From: Fusarium oxysporum f. sp. lycopersici 4287
Taxonomy: Eukaryota; Ascomycota; Sordariomycetes; Hypocreales; Nectriaceae
Reading direction: 5' to 3'
DNA length: 64,000 nucleotides
Assembly (NCBI RefSeq): GCF_000149955.1
Contig: NC_030998.1
Span: 756,699-820,698 of the forward strand
Shown: one piece after another, positions 1 to 11,717 of the stretch
Layout: each line of letters starts with the position of its first letter
Position numbering within the stretch: position 1 is the stretch's first letter
Program-made: the position numbers and the translations under genes
Notes under the pieces: generated by a model
Seen by the model: only the letters and a program-made list of their open reading frames with translations
What the model was told of the DNA's origin: nothing
The model's database searches: none

Positions 1-42
1 ATCAAACCAGCCTTCCGCTCCACCCACCTCCTCCACTTCACG

Positions 43-522
43 ATGAGTGCCTTACAATCGCTAAGGCGCGCCTTTCCCACCAAAGGCCACAAGTCTCACG
101 GAACAGGTTTTCAATCAGGTCACACACTAGTCCACAGCACACGGCCCTTTCGGCACGTTCCAGTGATACAAAAGCACTACCGTGGCGATCCACAACTGCG
201 CAAGGATGAAGACGCTCCACGTATAGACAGAGATATCAAGGAGTTGGAAGGCGATCTTCTTGCCATCAAGATGAGACTGAAGGGATTGGGATACCGTGAC
301 AGCGACGTCCTGAACCAGTTGGAGGCTATGTATGGGGCATCGAGAGAGACTCTCTGGGCTCTAAACGACGTGAAGCGCAAGCTGAACGAAGAAAGGGAAC
401 GAAAAAAAGCTGGTATGTTTTTGTCTGTGATTAAAGTGCATTCAGAGGTACTAACATGACTTGCAGAGGATTTGGAGAAGGAGCTTTGTTACTACAGGCG
501 TTGGGGACAAAGAAGGCCTTAG
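43..522 (+). CDS. Small coiled-coil hypothetical protein (2 exons)
   Basis: Exons 43-412 and 467-522. The intron 413-466 has a GTATGT donor, a CTAAC branch point and a TTGCAG acceptor, and joining keeps the frame (codon split 1+2). The product is about 141 residues. The N-terminal 55 residues are basic and low in structure; residues about 60-135 are rich in E/K/R/L with heptad-like spacing (IKELEGDLLAIKMRLKGLG, then a run of KRKLNEERERKK), so a helical coiled coil is likely. No signal peptide or membrane segment is seen. I do not recognise the family and give no function. The start lies only 43 bases from the window edge, so a further upstream exon cannot be excluded. Confidence 0.6.
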
Positions 523-1007
523 ATTATGCAATCTGACCTGCCTAATTATACCTCTTCAGAACTCCAGGCAATTGAGGTGCGTGTTCAAGTGGGAGGGGGC
601 CGCAGCTTTGCAACGAATGACTTTTTCGTTGGTTGCCACGAGGCATGATGTAGAGGGGTAAATTGAACTTGAGCGTGTCACTGTGATCTAGGTGGCCTGG
701 GTCTTGATAGAGTTTAAGTTTATACAATCAAGCTTCTTGCAAAGAAAATATTGAGAGTCGCCTCGCTACCGGCATGACTCAGAGCTAATTCCTTGTTTGT
801 GATACGATCTGAGACATGTAAAAGAATGCTGGTGCCACTGGATAACCGACCAAGACACTGATGATACTCTTGTTCAACCCTCGCTGAAACTATCCACATT
901 ATCGCAGCAGCGAACTCACGATCACAACCTCAGACGATCATTTAAGCATTATCCTAGATCTATTGGAATCAGGAGTCAATCGCCAGCCATTCCAATACTC
1001 TCGCAGC
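523..1007. other. Intergenic, nothing recognised
   Basis: 485 bases between two plus-strand genes. It would hold the 3' end of the coiled-coil gene and the promoter of the AIG2-like gene. I see no coding frame, RNA gene or repeat. Confidence 0.5.
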
Positions 1008-1781
1008 ATGGCGATGTCCAAACCTGCCTCAGAACAAGAGCTCGCAGAGAAGCGCAAACGTGAACTTGAAGCTTCGACAATCTTGACTGAGTTTGCAAAG
1101 AGGCACAGGCGTAAGCTTTAAGCTTCAAGGTTCCTACTTAAGCTTGAAAGGCCATTGGACACCACGGAGGCTGTTGCACAAGCAGCTGGTATTTCATCGC
1201 CTACTGGATGTGCTATTTCTGCTACTGACTCGTCGGGAAAGGTTGGCTCTTTTTTCAAGATCAATACTATCAATAAGACCACCATTGAAGCTTACCTTAG
1301 GGCAAAGCCGAGCCTCACTACCTTTGTTCCAACATTCATCCCATGCAACCCAGCAAGAAAGAGTCTTTCACCTCACTCACTGCATCCAACATTGGGCATC
1401 AAAACAACGCTACCTCATCGCCGACTAGAGCACCTGCATGATGAACCACGCCCCGCGCAGAATGAGGACCCTGTTTGGTACTTTGTTTACGGAGACCTAG
1501 CCGAGGGCGATGTCCTTTTGGACCTGCTGGGGTGCGAGCGTCACTTGAGAAATTCTCAGGTTGTTGGAGGAATATTAAAGAGAAGGGGAGAAGACTGGGT
1601 ACTATTAAACGACCCTAATGGGATAAGGTGCATGCCCTGGTTGGCACTCTTGGTCGAAATAAAGGGACAGGAGGATATGTTACGGGTGTATCAAACGGAT
1701 GTTTATGAAGTTGTACGATGTACGATTGGGATTTGGGGCGAAGCTACAGTAGCTGGTTTGACATTCCGATTCATCGAGTAA
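1008..1781 (+). CDS. AIG2 / gamma-glutamylcyclotransferase-like protein
   Basis: The start is ATG 1008, with a short charged first exon to 1110 (34 codons plus one base, GTAAGC donor). The frame then needs an acceptor at 1182 or 1185 (GCAG at 1185 is the better consensus); the nearer AG at 1150 would break the frame. The second exon runs to TAA at 1779-1781. The C-terminal half contains FVYGDLAEGDVLLDLLG, matching the YGxL entry loop of the gamma-glutamylcyclotransferase/AIG2 fold, and later LRVYQTDVYEVVRC, which resembles the D-YE-xxY segment of that family. Such proteins act on gamma-glutamyl amines or peptides; the substrate here is unknown. The Ser/Thr/Pro-rich stretch before the domain is probably disordered. 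The intron position is the weak point of the model. Confidence 0.6.
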
Positions 1782-1871
1782 ATTATGGACTACAGAATAG
1801 ATACAAGGGAATCCCGAATGGGAATTGAAAGGAGAGTGTGTAACAAAAAGACAGTCGTCAAAGTGCAACCC

Positions 1872-4646
1872 TTAGGCCTTTGGCTTATAGTCCTCTAGAG
1901 CATCCCTAGCAAGAGCAAGGTTCTGAATTACCGCCAATCCATACTGAGCAACGTCATTCGTAGAGATCCAAGGTGCTTCCTCCCCAGGAATCAGTCCCTC
2001 ATGCTCCGGAATCTCACTTGTAGTGAAAGTGGCGGTGGGTGCCTTGAATCCATCACTCTCAAAGAACTTAGTCCAAGCGAGATTGGCCATGGTTGTATTG
2101 TGCTGTTGGTTCGCAGCATATGCCGTGAGACGCGAGTGACCCTGGTATAAGTTCAGCTTTCCGAAGTCGACACCATAACGAGCCTTCTGCTCAGCAGCAG
2201 TGGCCTCGAAATAGTAACAGTAGTCCAGCCAAGCTTGCTTGAAGCCCTCAGGTAGATCATCTCCGAAGTACAGAATCAGCTCAGAGACAACTTCGGGAAG
2301 ACCAAAGACGGCGTTCAGATGAGAGACTTCAACGTGGCCCTTGTTGTCAGGGTCAGAAGGAGGCGGCCCAAGGGTCCAGTTCTGGAGGTTGTAAAGACCA
2401 TTGCCAGTGACGAAACCGTTCTTGAGCTTAGCGATGCTCTTGACGGTGCTGGTAAGCTTCGCCTTGGACTCTTCCCATCGAGGACCACGGCGCTCCCAGT
2501 CGATCAGCCATCCACCAGCAAGCGCACCCCAATCTGTGCCCAAGCTGAAGGCAACGGTCGCATTCGGCGTAGGAACCCAACCATCCTTGCGGACCTTGCG
2601 CTGAGGATCCAGAACACCATAGGTCTTATCGGTGTCAAGGAGCTCCTCGAATAGCTCACCGATGCGCTCGTCACCGCCGGAAAGGTAATAGAAGTACTTC
2701 CTGTACTGGGGCTGTGAGATACGGGCCTGCTTCGCGCTGTCGCTGAAATGCTGCACACCGTGTCGCGTTCCAAGACCCTTCCAGTTACCGAGATGGTAAA
2801 CATCAACTTCACCGGTATGACGCGTGAGAGCCTCGGCAAATCGGTAGATGTCTTCGCGGCCTGTGCGCAGGAAATACTGCCAGAAGAACAGATCGGGTGA
2901 GAGCTCAGAGTTGTCCCATGCATAACCGCCGATGTCGTATCGCCACTCGTGACGGTCGGGATCATAAGTGTGCATGAAGTCACCATAGTCAAGGAAGCCG
3001 TACCAACGACGGTGCTCAACCTCAGACTGGTAGAACTTGGCAAGGAAGTTGATGTTGTCCTCGAGTTTCTTGGAGGCGGCGGTTGAAGTGTCGGCAGGAG
3101 CCCAGTATGTACCGATAGCTTTGGTCTGCTGGATGTATTCGCTTTCGGGAATGAGGACAGGAGGTTTGTTGATCTGTGTGACGTGGTTGGCTAGCGTCTC
3201 CTGGGAAGGAGTCTTGTCAAAGGCAATCAGGTACAGCTCGCTAGTTCGCGCGATACCATAAGGCGTGTCAAAACCAGGCTCCCAGTCCTCGTAGGTGATC
3301 TCAAGAGCGTCGAGCTGATCGGTGTAGTTCTTCTGACCGAGACCATCATGGTAGGGACGGAGGTCAAGAGGTTCAGCGGATGGACTGTACAGCCAGAGGG
3401 TAATGCTTCCAGTGTCAGAGGCGGCGGAAGAAATGTCAAAGCCAGTGGGGAATCGCTTCCAGAAGTCGCGAAGACCAACGGCGAGACCTCCAACGGTAGC
3501 ACCGCCTAGGTATGCAAGGCCTTCGGCGCGAGTGCCTCCAGGGATGGAGACCCAGCTTTGGCCAGCCTTGGTTCGCTTCTTGAGAGTGAAACCGTCGGCT
3601 GAGAGCTGGCTCAAGCTGTAGTCGTTCCAGGGAGGAATCCAGTGAAGGCGGCTGGAGACACGCACATCCCAAGTCGAGATATCGGGCAGCTCCTTGCCAT
3701 CAAACTGATCAGCTCGAACGTTGGCACCAGGGTCTCTGCGAAGACCAGTAATACCCTGAACAGCTTCACTAAGAAGGCCGCCATCAACACCGGCAATTCG
3801 GATGTGGCGGTTGTACAGCTCCTCACCCTCAAGAGGGACGTCAAAGCGGATACCAACGGCTGAAATGAAGTCTTTCTCGGCATCTCCATCGAAGACCAAG
3901 CTGTGAATGATCTTGATTGACTCAGAGCCAGAGTAAAAGTAAAAGCGGAGGACAAAGGGCAGCCAAGATTTATGGCCAGACTTGTCGCTCGCCGAATGCT
4001 TTCCTCGAACGGTGACCAGAGTTCGTGCAGAGTTCTGGTCGCTGACAGTGACGTTATCAATGCTGCTCTGGAAGCGCAGAGACTTGAACGACTTGACCTT
4101 ATCATCACCGGGGTGAGAAACGTCGTTCTGCGACTGAAGAACGAGTCTTCCATTCTGAGCGATGCGCTTGCCGTTGGTCTCAATCTCCTTGACGATCACA
4201 GAGCCCGTCTTGGGGAAGACAGCCGTGACTTTGCCAGTATCGACCTTGATCTTGCTGGAACTCTTGGTGACAGTGATACCAGCAGAAGCCGTGGAGTTGA
4301 TGCCCTCTGATGATGGAACTGCCTTGACAACATACTCATCAAGAACTGTTTCCGAGGCTCCAATTGCGTGACCGGTCCACTTTACTGAGCCATCAGCCCA
4401 GTATCCAGTGACCCACGATTGGAGGTCAACATCCTGGCCGGATGCACCAGAGGCAGTGAATTTAGTGTCCTTGGGGAAATATTTCGATTGAGGCCAGGGG
4501 AGACCAAAAGTAGTTCCTGAAGTAAAGCCTGGCTTTTCACCTAGCCAGTGGACTTTGGCAGATGAAGAAGTAGAGTTGCTAGGAGCAGCCATGGCTTGGC
4601 CTGCAAAGGCAGCAAGTAGAAATGAGTGGACGGCTTGTCGCAGCAT
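1872..4646 (-). CDS. Secreted exo-rhamnogalacturonan lyase-like protein (PL26, PcRGLX/YetA type)
   Basis: Intronless, 924 residues. A signal peptide is clear at residues 1-20 (MLRQAVHSFLLAAFAGQAMA). The N-terminal region has FGLPWPQSKY and, near residue 85, YWADGSVKWTGHA, hallmarks of the RIFT-barrel N-terminal domain of PcRGLX/YetA-like proteins. The middle and C-terminal parts have long aromatic helical segments (for example WYGFLDYGDFMHTYDPDRHEW) fitting the alpha-toroid catalytic region. Family members, including the Penicillium exo-rhamnogalacturonan lyase, release sugars from the pectin rhamnogalacturonan-I backbone by beta-elimination outside the cell. In fungal annotations the family is often mislabelled 'Tat pathway signal sequence domain protein'. 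It belongs with the other secreted plant-polysaccharide enzymes in the window. Substrate specificity is inferred from family only. Confidence 0.8.
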   Translation of the reverse strand: MLRQAVHSFLLAAFAGQAMAAPSNSTSSSAKVHWLGEKPGFTSGTTFGLPWPQSKYFPKDTKFTASGASGQDVDLQSWVTGYWADGSVKWTGHAIGASETVLDEYVVKAVPSSEGINSTASAGITVTKSSSKIKVDTGKVTAVFPKTGSVIVKEIETNGKRIAQNGRLVLQSQNDVSHPGDDKVKSFKSLRFQSSIDNVTVSDQNSARTLVTVRGKHSASDKSGHKSWLPFVLRFYFYSGSESIKIIHSLVFDGDAEKDFISAVGIRFDVPLEGEELYNRHIRIAGVDGGLLSEAVQGITGLRRDPGANVRADQFDGKELPDISTWDVRVSSRLHWIPPWNDYSLSQLSADGFTLKKRTKAGQSWVSIPGGTRAEGLAYLGGATVGGLAVGLRDFWKRFPTGFDISSAASDTGSITLWLYSPSAEPLDLRPYHDGLGQKNYTDQLDALEITYEDWEPGFDTPYGIARTSELYLIAFDKTPSQETLANHVTQINKPPVLIPESEYIQQTKAIGTYWAPADTSTAASKKLEDNINFLAKFYQSEVEHRRWYGFLDYGDFMHTYDPDRHEWRYDIGGYAWDNSELSPDLFFWQYFLRTGREDIYRFAEALTRHTGEVDVYHLGNWKGLGTRHGVQHFSDSAKQARISQPQYRKYFYYLSGGDERIGELFEELLDTDKTYGVLDPQRKVRKDGWVPTPNATVAFSLGTDWGALAGGWLIDWERRGPRWEESKAKLTSTVKSIAKLKNGFVTGNGLYNLQNWTLGPPPSDPDNKGHVEVSHLNAVFGLPEVVSELILYFGDDLPEGFKQAWLDYCYYFEATAAEQKARYGVDFGKLNLYQGHSRLTAYAANQQHNTTMANLAWTKFFESDGFKAPTATFTTSEIPEHEGLIPGEEAPWISTNDVAQYGLAVIQNLALARDALEDYKPKA

Positions 4647-6054
4647 GATGCAACGACTACCAAAGAATAATTAATAAAAAGAAGTAGTTACTTTGAGAAA
4701 GTTGCGTGATTCAGACAGAAATCGCATCTGTTCTTATGTATAATGTCCTTCTTGTCTTGACGCCATAGAGAACCACAATGAGAATATGCATGTAATTTCG
4801 GGAGATATACCCTGTTCAGCGGCAGCAGCCATATCACGGCTTTCCTCCGCTGCACCTCGGCGCTCGGTGGAAACCCGCCCGAAAGGGTTCACGACTTCGG
4901 ATGATCGCAAAATGCACGAATGACCTGAACATTGCTGGGCATGGCACGAACGGTAGGCTAGAGTCGCAGATCGCAGCCGAAATGAGGTTTAGCGAGTCCT
5001 GTAATTTCCTAACGGTCTGCGAGACAAGGTTCCCCGCGTCGATTGGCTTCACATTTGGTGTTGAACGGACGGAATAATAATTGACAAGCGCGTTCGTGTG
5101 TTGCGTGATGTAACCTATAATGAGAATATGGTTAGATGGGCCTTTGGATGTCAGAAAGCTTGTCACGCTTGCAATAGGTGGCGTAAATAATCTAGTAAGG
5201 AGCCTGCCAAGTTCAGTCTAAATGCATTTAAGCATTTTTGTCAACTGGGACTAAGTCCTGGTTTTTCCGCCATCCTTTAGGGGGTTTGGAGGGGTTTGCT
5301 GAAGGTCCTCAGCGGTGTTGGGGGTCCCGAATTGGGGGATCAGCAACGAACACCAACCGAGTCACGGAGCAATTCACGCGGAGCATCCAACGCGGAACCG
5401 GAGTTTGGCGTCAGCCCGCGATCACATTTAACACGATAGCACGTGAGAATCCTATCTTGCTGTCAAATTCTAGGATAAGAAACATCCTAGATGAAATCGA
5501 TCATCGATATTCATAAAACCTCCAGTCGCGTTCCTAAAATCTGGTCCTTGATTTAAGCCAAGATTCCGCGAAATGATCACCTTCTACCATCAGCAGCCCC
5601 ACATCGATCTTTTACTCCATCCATTTCGTTGGGATCAAACTTCAAGAAGTGTTAAATCACTAGACCATTCATGACATAAAACCTTTAACGATCTGATCCA
5701 CGAAACCGGATCTATCCGAGGTTAGTTCCTCGACGCGTTGTCACTTTGAGGCGCGGCAAGGACTTACCCTGCATCTTGGCTACCAAAAAGTGTCCCAGCT
5801 TCCCAATTCACCAATAGCTGCAACACAAGTTTCCTATTCAAGTCAAATACAGATAGTAATACAACATGAAATATCAGTATAATCATGCCGTTATCATCCT
5901 CCATGACGATGTCTCGCTGCGCAGATTACGCGGCTATACACAGCCTCATCCTGCACGTACGGAGTTCCGTGTCTCACGTGACCTTTCATTCTTCACCCTC
6001 GATCTTTGATGGAGAATGCTATCATCATGTTTGCAAAAGCAACGTGAAATCAAA
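4647..6054. other. Divergent intergenic region, 1.4 kb
   Basis: Separates the minus-strand lyase from the plus-strand Zn2Cys6 regulator and must contain both promoters. Several G-runs occur near 5278-5340. No convincing gene, RNA or repeat is seen; the open frames here lack recognisable domains. Confidence 0.45.
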
Positions 6055-7998
6055 ATGACTTCTTCAAACAACCGAGAATCACCACTACCTTTATTGAAGA
6101 CATGCCAGACATGTTTTTCGTTGAAGATTCGATGTTCCAAAACCCAGGATTCCGATTCCTGCGATCGATGCTTGAGGCTTGGCAAGACGTGTATCTTCAA
6201 CCAAGCTAGACGCCGTCAGAATGTAAATCGCCAAAGGTAAGAACTCTAACTTCATAGTTAGAAGAACAGAGCTTATTATTGGTATTTATAGAGAAAGGCT
6301 GGATGTCAGATCCAAATCTGAGCAATCATCCAAACCACCAACAAGCCCTTATGAAAAAACATCTCCGAGCAGCAAAGTGCAGGACATCTTCAACCAAGAT
6401 GCATCATTTGACCCCTTTGAACGGGAAATCATAACCTTCGAAGCTGCTAGAGACTTGCTCGACTGCTACAGGACCCGAATGATCCCATACTTTCCTTTTG
6501 TACTCTTTCGAAATGATGTATCGGTTGAGCAGTTGAACGCAGAGCGCCCCTATGCTTGTCTGGCTGCACTCGCCGCAGCTTCACATGCGGATGTCGCCAC
6601 TCAAAAAGCACTTGGATACTTATTCAAGCAGATAGTGGCGGCTAAAATGGTGGAAGGTGATTTCTGTCAACTTGATCTGCTACAGGGACTTCTCATCAAT
6701 CTTGCATGGTAAGTCTCGGCACTTGTTATACATCTGTCAGCTAAGGATTATAGGGCACACTATCAAGCCAAACCAAAGAGATATATACAACATCTTCATC
6801 TCGCCACAAGTATAATTAGTGACCTGCGACTTGACAAACCTCGAAGACCAAAGTTATGGAGCGCTGAAGGCGGCAAGGATAAGAACAAGCCAGATTGGGG
6901 TCCCGATGAGATGAGGGCCCTGGCGGGGATGTATTACTTATCCTCAAGGTAAGCCAGCTAGCGACTTTATTGAGACTTGGGCTAAAGAAGCAAAGTTCGT
7001 CTATTATTCTTCAGAAAACACGCCAATTCTTCTATACGCCATATGTCACTGCTTGCTGCGAGCACCTTGCATCCTGGAACGAGTACCCGACGGATAAATA
7101 TCTCTCATACATGATTACAGTGCAGACGCTCATCGAAGGAGTTGAAGATCTTGTCAATAACACGGTGTCTACTAACAATGGTCTGCAATTCTTTTCTGGG
7201 TGTCAAGAGATTTCGCAAAAGTGCACTGAGATCAAAGAAACGCTTCCTTTTCCGTTGAGCGAAAGCCGTAAGCCAGGTCCTATATCATACTAAGTCTCTT
7301 TCTGATGGCGTACAGCACCTCTGCTTCTCCAGATCCATATTCTAGAGCTTTTACTCAGCCAATCATCGCCGAGAGGAACATCATTCGGCCTCGACAAGTT
7401 TAACAACCAGTTCGAACACGAAAGCTCACTTATAGACTGGCTCTCGGCAAGCATGTCGGCCGCTCGCTCTCTCATTAGTGTGATTCTCGTCATGCCGCAG
7501 GGTGAAGAGATGTATATGTCGAACATGGGCTGGATCATGATGAACTGCGGTCTAAACCTCGCTGTTCGCCTTGATCTTGTCGCTGCTAGAGGAAGCATAT
7601 CTGGATCTATGCAGCATCTTCGTCGGTTCTTAGATATGCGACACACCCTTCGTCAACTGGTCTTACGGTTCGAGGCGACGCCAGGTCAAGATGCACCGTT
7701 AGATCACCCATTCTATGCTCTCGCGAAGCGAATACGTCGGCTTGAGAATTGGTACCTGTCGCAGGCGGAGCATCAGACGCCAGATTCATCAGTATCTATA
7801 AGTCCATCTGTCAATGACCAGCCGTTGCTGAGTGTCGGTACTGATGCCAGCGGAATGTCAGTTGGTGGGTCAATGCCGTTCATAGCCGGTCCTTGGCCAA
7901 TGAGCTCGGATTGGTATCAAAACCCTGACCTGGATATCGGCACTTTTCTCTTTGCAGATCCTGTTGAGTTTCCTATCAACTTGGGCTATGGAACTTAG
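6055..7998 (+). CDS. Zn2Cys6 fungal transcription factor
   Basis: Five exons: 6055-6236, 6292-6708, 6754-6948, 6996-7267 and 7316-7998, all phase-consistent, giving 582 residues. I chose ATG 6055 (context CAAAATGA) over the in-frame ATG upstream because it lies just before the zinc cluster. The binuclear cluster is at residues 17-45 with spacing C-x2-C-x6-C-x8-C-x2-C-x6-C (KTCQTCFSLKIRC, then SCDRCLRLGKTC), followed by a basic linker. The rest is helical and matches the fungal regulator middle region, including MYYLSS and the FYTPYVTACCEHLASW segment. Proteins of this type bind CGG half-sites in the nucleus. It is divergent from the PL26 lyase, so regulation of that gene is possible but only inferred from position. 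Confidence 0.88.
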
Positions 7999-8405
7999 AT
8001 CTTCCTTTTTTAATGGACATCTTTAGGTTACGCGGTTTCGGTGCTGGGTTCTGTTCATTGATGTGCCGTACGGAGTAAGATACGGACTAACGGTTGTAGC
8101 AAGCTGGCGGCATCCGGAGTAAGTCGGGCTAAGGGACTGAGTGGAGCCTCCAGAGGTGGACATCCCTTGCTAAGCACCACAAGACAAGTGAATTGAGACA
8201 GAATACCAAGTCAAAGGATTCATCTTCATTTAGCATCTCATCTAAGCCTCGTTGGACATGTCGTAATAGCTTTTAGTCTGATACAGGGTGCTTCGGGCCC
8301 AGGTATAAGAAGGGTCTCAACGTCTTTTCTATCCTTCACAATCATCAGCACTTTCCTGGTTCACCCCTACCATAACAACTTACCGAACACTTTTAACGAT
8401 CAACA
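7999..8405. promoter_or_regulatory. Promoter region of the beta-lactamase-like gene
   Basis: 407 bases. A TATA-like TATAAGA at about 8304 lies roughly 100 bases before ATG 8406, followed by a C/A-rich leader (CACAATCATC, CACTTTC) typical of fungal 5' UTRs. No other element recognised. Confidence 0.4.
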
Positions 8406-10178
8406 ATGCGTCTGCTTACCTTGAGCTTTCTTTTGAGCGCTTTAACCAGCGGGACTTTCGCTAAAGATGACTGTATCAACAACGATATTCCCTTCCAGGC
8501 ATGCGCTCCTATCGGTGCATACTATCCTCCGCCCACCATCGACAAATCCTCTGAGCCTTTCAAGAAGCTTACCTCCCAGTTCACCAAGACCTTTGACGAC
8601 CTCATCAAGAACGGCGGTAGTGATAAATATGGTCCAATCACACCCAACACTACATCCTTCTCCGTGGTCATCTTCGGTGGTGCTGAGTCGCTTCGAGATG
8701 ATCCCATCTTCTTCGAGTATCACTATACATCCCCTGAAGATCAAGCCTTGAACGCAAACCTCACTTCGGACACCAAATTTCCAGTTGGTGATGTGAGCAT
8801 GGTATTCACTGTTTATGCTTGGCTTGTCAAGATGGGCGAGCAATGGGAGACGCCTATCACAAAGTATCTGCCTGAACTGGCTGAAGTCAAAGGTCCGCTT
8901 ACGGTGAACTGGGGGGACATTACTATTGGTGCTTTGGCAGGCCAAATGTCAGGCCTCAGTCGAGAGTGTATGTTATCATTTGAAGTCATGCAGTACTTGA
9001 ACTAACAAGTGATATAGCCGGAGCATGCGTTGTCGGCAAGGCTTGTGACTGGAAGGGTAAGCAGCACCCTGCGATACACCACTGCAAGTATATAGTACTG
9101 ACTTGAATTTCAGCTTTCCAAAAGGCCTTTGCGAAGAAAGCACCATACTTTCTCACGGACACAACTCCAGTTGTCTCTTACGCGGCTTTTCAGCTGTTGG
9201 CTTTTGTTATCCAACGAAGTGATGGCGCTGATTGGTCTTCGATTCTCGACAAGACCATTCTGCAGCCTCTTAACATGAGCGACAGTGGAGTTTTGAGCCA
9301 TGGTGTCGAAGATGTCTTTGCCATGAAGAGTCTCAACATTTCGGCGACTGGCGAACCAGGGTATGCTGATCAGCGAGAAGGACAAGCCCATGGCTAATAA
9401 CCATTGTAGTGCCTTATCATTTGTTAGCTCCGCCAAAGATCTCGCACGCGCTGGACACTCTATTCTTGCTTCAGACCTCCTTTCGCCTGCTGTTACCCGC
9501 CGCTGGCTTCACCACAATGTCGACACTTCCAATCTTCGCAACGGTGTAGGTCGACCTTGGGAAGTTTACCGTGCCGGAAACGCTATCTCACCCATCCTCG
9601 ATGCCTTGACGAAGAGCGGAACTATTGGCAAATATGCGAGCTACTTTGGACTCACCACTGACTTCAACGCTGGCTTCGCTATTCTGGCTCATGACAACGG
9701 TGTCGAGGACCGAAAGCTTGACCTGAACGTGCACGCCGATATCGTCAGCGAAGTTCTCGGTTACCTGCAAGTCATTGCCGCCAAAGAACTGGAAGCGCGC
9801 TATGCTGGATCATATTCAGGCAAGGCTACTGAGGCTACTTTCAATACCACTGACAATGGCCGGGGTCTTGAGGTTCAGAAGCTTGTAATTGGTGGGGTGA
9901 ACATCAAGAAGCAGACCGCTCAGAAGCTCGGCATTCAGGCTGATGATCTGGACTTCAGAATCTACCCAACGAATGTTCAAGATGGAAGCCGCCACCAGTT
10001 CGTTGCCGTTTTCCAGGATAGGAGTGCTCCAATTGACATGGGCACTCCGACATGTATTACTTGGCAGGAAATTGGTGCTGGCGCAGAGATCAGCTTTGTT
10101 TTCACCCTGGGTCGGGATGGCGAGGTTATTGGAGTAGAGGTTCCCAAGTTCCACGCCAAGATGGAGAGGGCCACATAA
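8406..10178 (+). CDS. Secreted beta-lactamase-fold protein lacking catalytic motifs
   Basis: Four exons: 8406-8967, 9018-9056, 9114-9360 and 9410-10178, giving 538 residues. A signal peptide covers residues 1-19. The fold is that of serine beta-lactamase/D-Ala-D-Ala carboxypeptidase-like hydrolases: residues 125-145 (FPVGDVSMVFTVYAWLV) align with the usual R-I-G-S-V-S-K-V-F-T helix, and residues 219-226 (PVVSYAAF) with the usual P-V-Y-S-N-A-A-F. The nucleophile serine and general-base lysine of SxxK are therefore D129 and M132, and the Tyr and Asn of YxN are V221 and Y223. The reading frame is otherwise intact, with a full C-terminal beta-rich domain. It is probably an inactive, possibly binding or structural, relative. 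The motif reading rests on alignment by eye. Confidence 0.8.
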
Positions 10179-10433
10179 ACTAGGTAGTTTGAGACTGACT
10201 CTCCATTGCTGAGCGATAGGGTTACCATAGAGTTTCATTCGCAACTATTGATTGCCCATGGAGATAGCTCAATGAAACATTAAGGGACTCACATTTCTTA
10301 TAGCGGGGCTGCTGCCTAGCGTGAACACTGTGAATGTCAGCAAATGCGTGTAACCTCAGGCTAAATTCATAAGCACTACATTCTCTGACCGATATTCGAC
10401 TCCAATCGTGAGGATTGATTCGAGTTTGCGAAA

Positions 10434-11717
10434 ATGGCTTCTTCCGCGCCGAAAGTCGCGCCACCTGAACGTCGGGATCCTCTAGACGTTATTGACAAAC
10501 AGGCAGATGAGATCGTGGCACTTATCAAAAAGAGCAAGCACTTCATTGTTTTCACGGGTGCAGGCGTCTCGACTTCAGCCGGTAAATCGACCACTAAGCC
10601 TTTTTCTGTGTAGTCCACCCGCTGATAGGTATAGGCATTCCCGACTTTCGTGGACCAGAAGGTGCTTGGACACTGAGAGCTCAAGGGCGAGCTCGTACCG
10701 GAAAGGCTACGAGCACGCTTCAAGCCATCCCGACACCGACGCATATGGCCTTGGTAGAGCTTCAGAATCAAGGAGTTCTGAAGTATCTTGTTAGTCAGAA
10801 TTGCGATGGCTTGCATCGAAGGAGTGGCATCCTGCGGGTAAGGACTTGCCAATAGACTCTTGGCCGCTCTAACTGATCATCGCAGGATCGCATTTCGGAA
10901 CTTCACGGCAACAGCAACCGGGAATGCTGCAAAGACTGTGGCAAAGAGTACATACGAGGTAAGAACACTAGAGCCAGGATAATACTTCATATGCTGAAAC
11001 GTCAAAGACTTCCGTGCTGTCGCCAGCTATGAAAAATCAGTGCATGACCATCGGACAGGTCGCAAGTGCACTGCGTGCGGAGGGAACCTCCTTGACACCA
11101 TCATAAACTTTGGAGAATTCTTACCAGAGGAACCGCTCAAGGTTGCTCGAAGTCATGCCAAGAAGGCTGATCTTTGCATTGCACTCGGGTCATCACTCAG
11201 TGTTCCTCCAGCGAGTGGCATCCCCGAGACATGCGGAAAGAGTCGAAAAAGCAAGCTTATCATCTGCAACCTACAAGAAACTTTCATGGAAGGCATTGCC
11301 GATATGCATATTTGGGCTGAGTCGGATGTTTTGATGACAAGAGTGATGAATAGGCTTGTATACACCATCCCAAGTTTCATCTTGAAGCGCCGGCTTGTGC
11401 TCAAGATTGAGCGGGATGCACACGCTCGTCAGGTTATTGTATTGACTGGCGTCGACGATGACGGTACTCCAGTCACATATCTACAATCTGTCAAGCTTGA
11501 GGACAGCAGACGTATAGTAAGGTCTGAGCCCTTTTCATTCGTCTTCCGAGAAGGTCTTAGTACCGGAGCCGAAGTCAAGTTTGCACTTGAGTTCATGGGA
11601 CATTACAATGAACCCAATGTCGTTATTGACTACAGTGTCCCTGAGGAAGAGGGCGCAGAGACGGTGTACGATCTTTCATATGACCCAGGTACGGGGGAAT
11701 GGGTGATCATGCGATGA
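10434..11717 (+). CDS. NAD-dependent protein deacylase, SIRT6/7-like sirtuin
   Basis: Four exons: 10434-10581, 10635-10837, 10886-10958 and 11008-11717, giving 377 residues. Sirtuin motifs occur in order: GAGVSTSAGIPDFRGPEGAW (NAD-binding, about residue 43), SQNCDGLHRRSG, the catalytic histidine in ISELHGN, and two zinc-binding pairs, CKDC and CTAC, then GSSLSVPPASG. The insert-free GIPDFRGPxGxWT form marks class IV (SIRT6/SIRT7) rather than Sir2/Hst2. Class IV enzymes remove acyl groups from histone lysines using NAD, usually in the nucleus. After the core, about 130 residues form a beta-rich C-terminal extension (from RRLVLKIERDAHARQVIVLT to the end) of unknown role. No defect is seen. Confidence 0.9.

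Noticed and set aside
4834..5166. A 110-codon minus-strand frame upstream of the lyase
   Set aside because: No domain, signal peptide, introns or homologous motif, and it lies in the promoter region between divergent genes.
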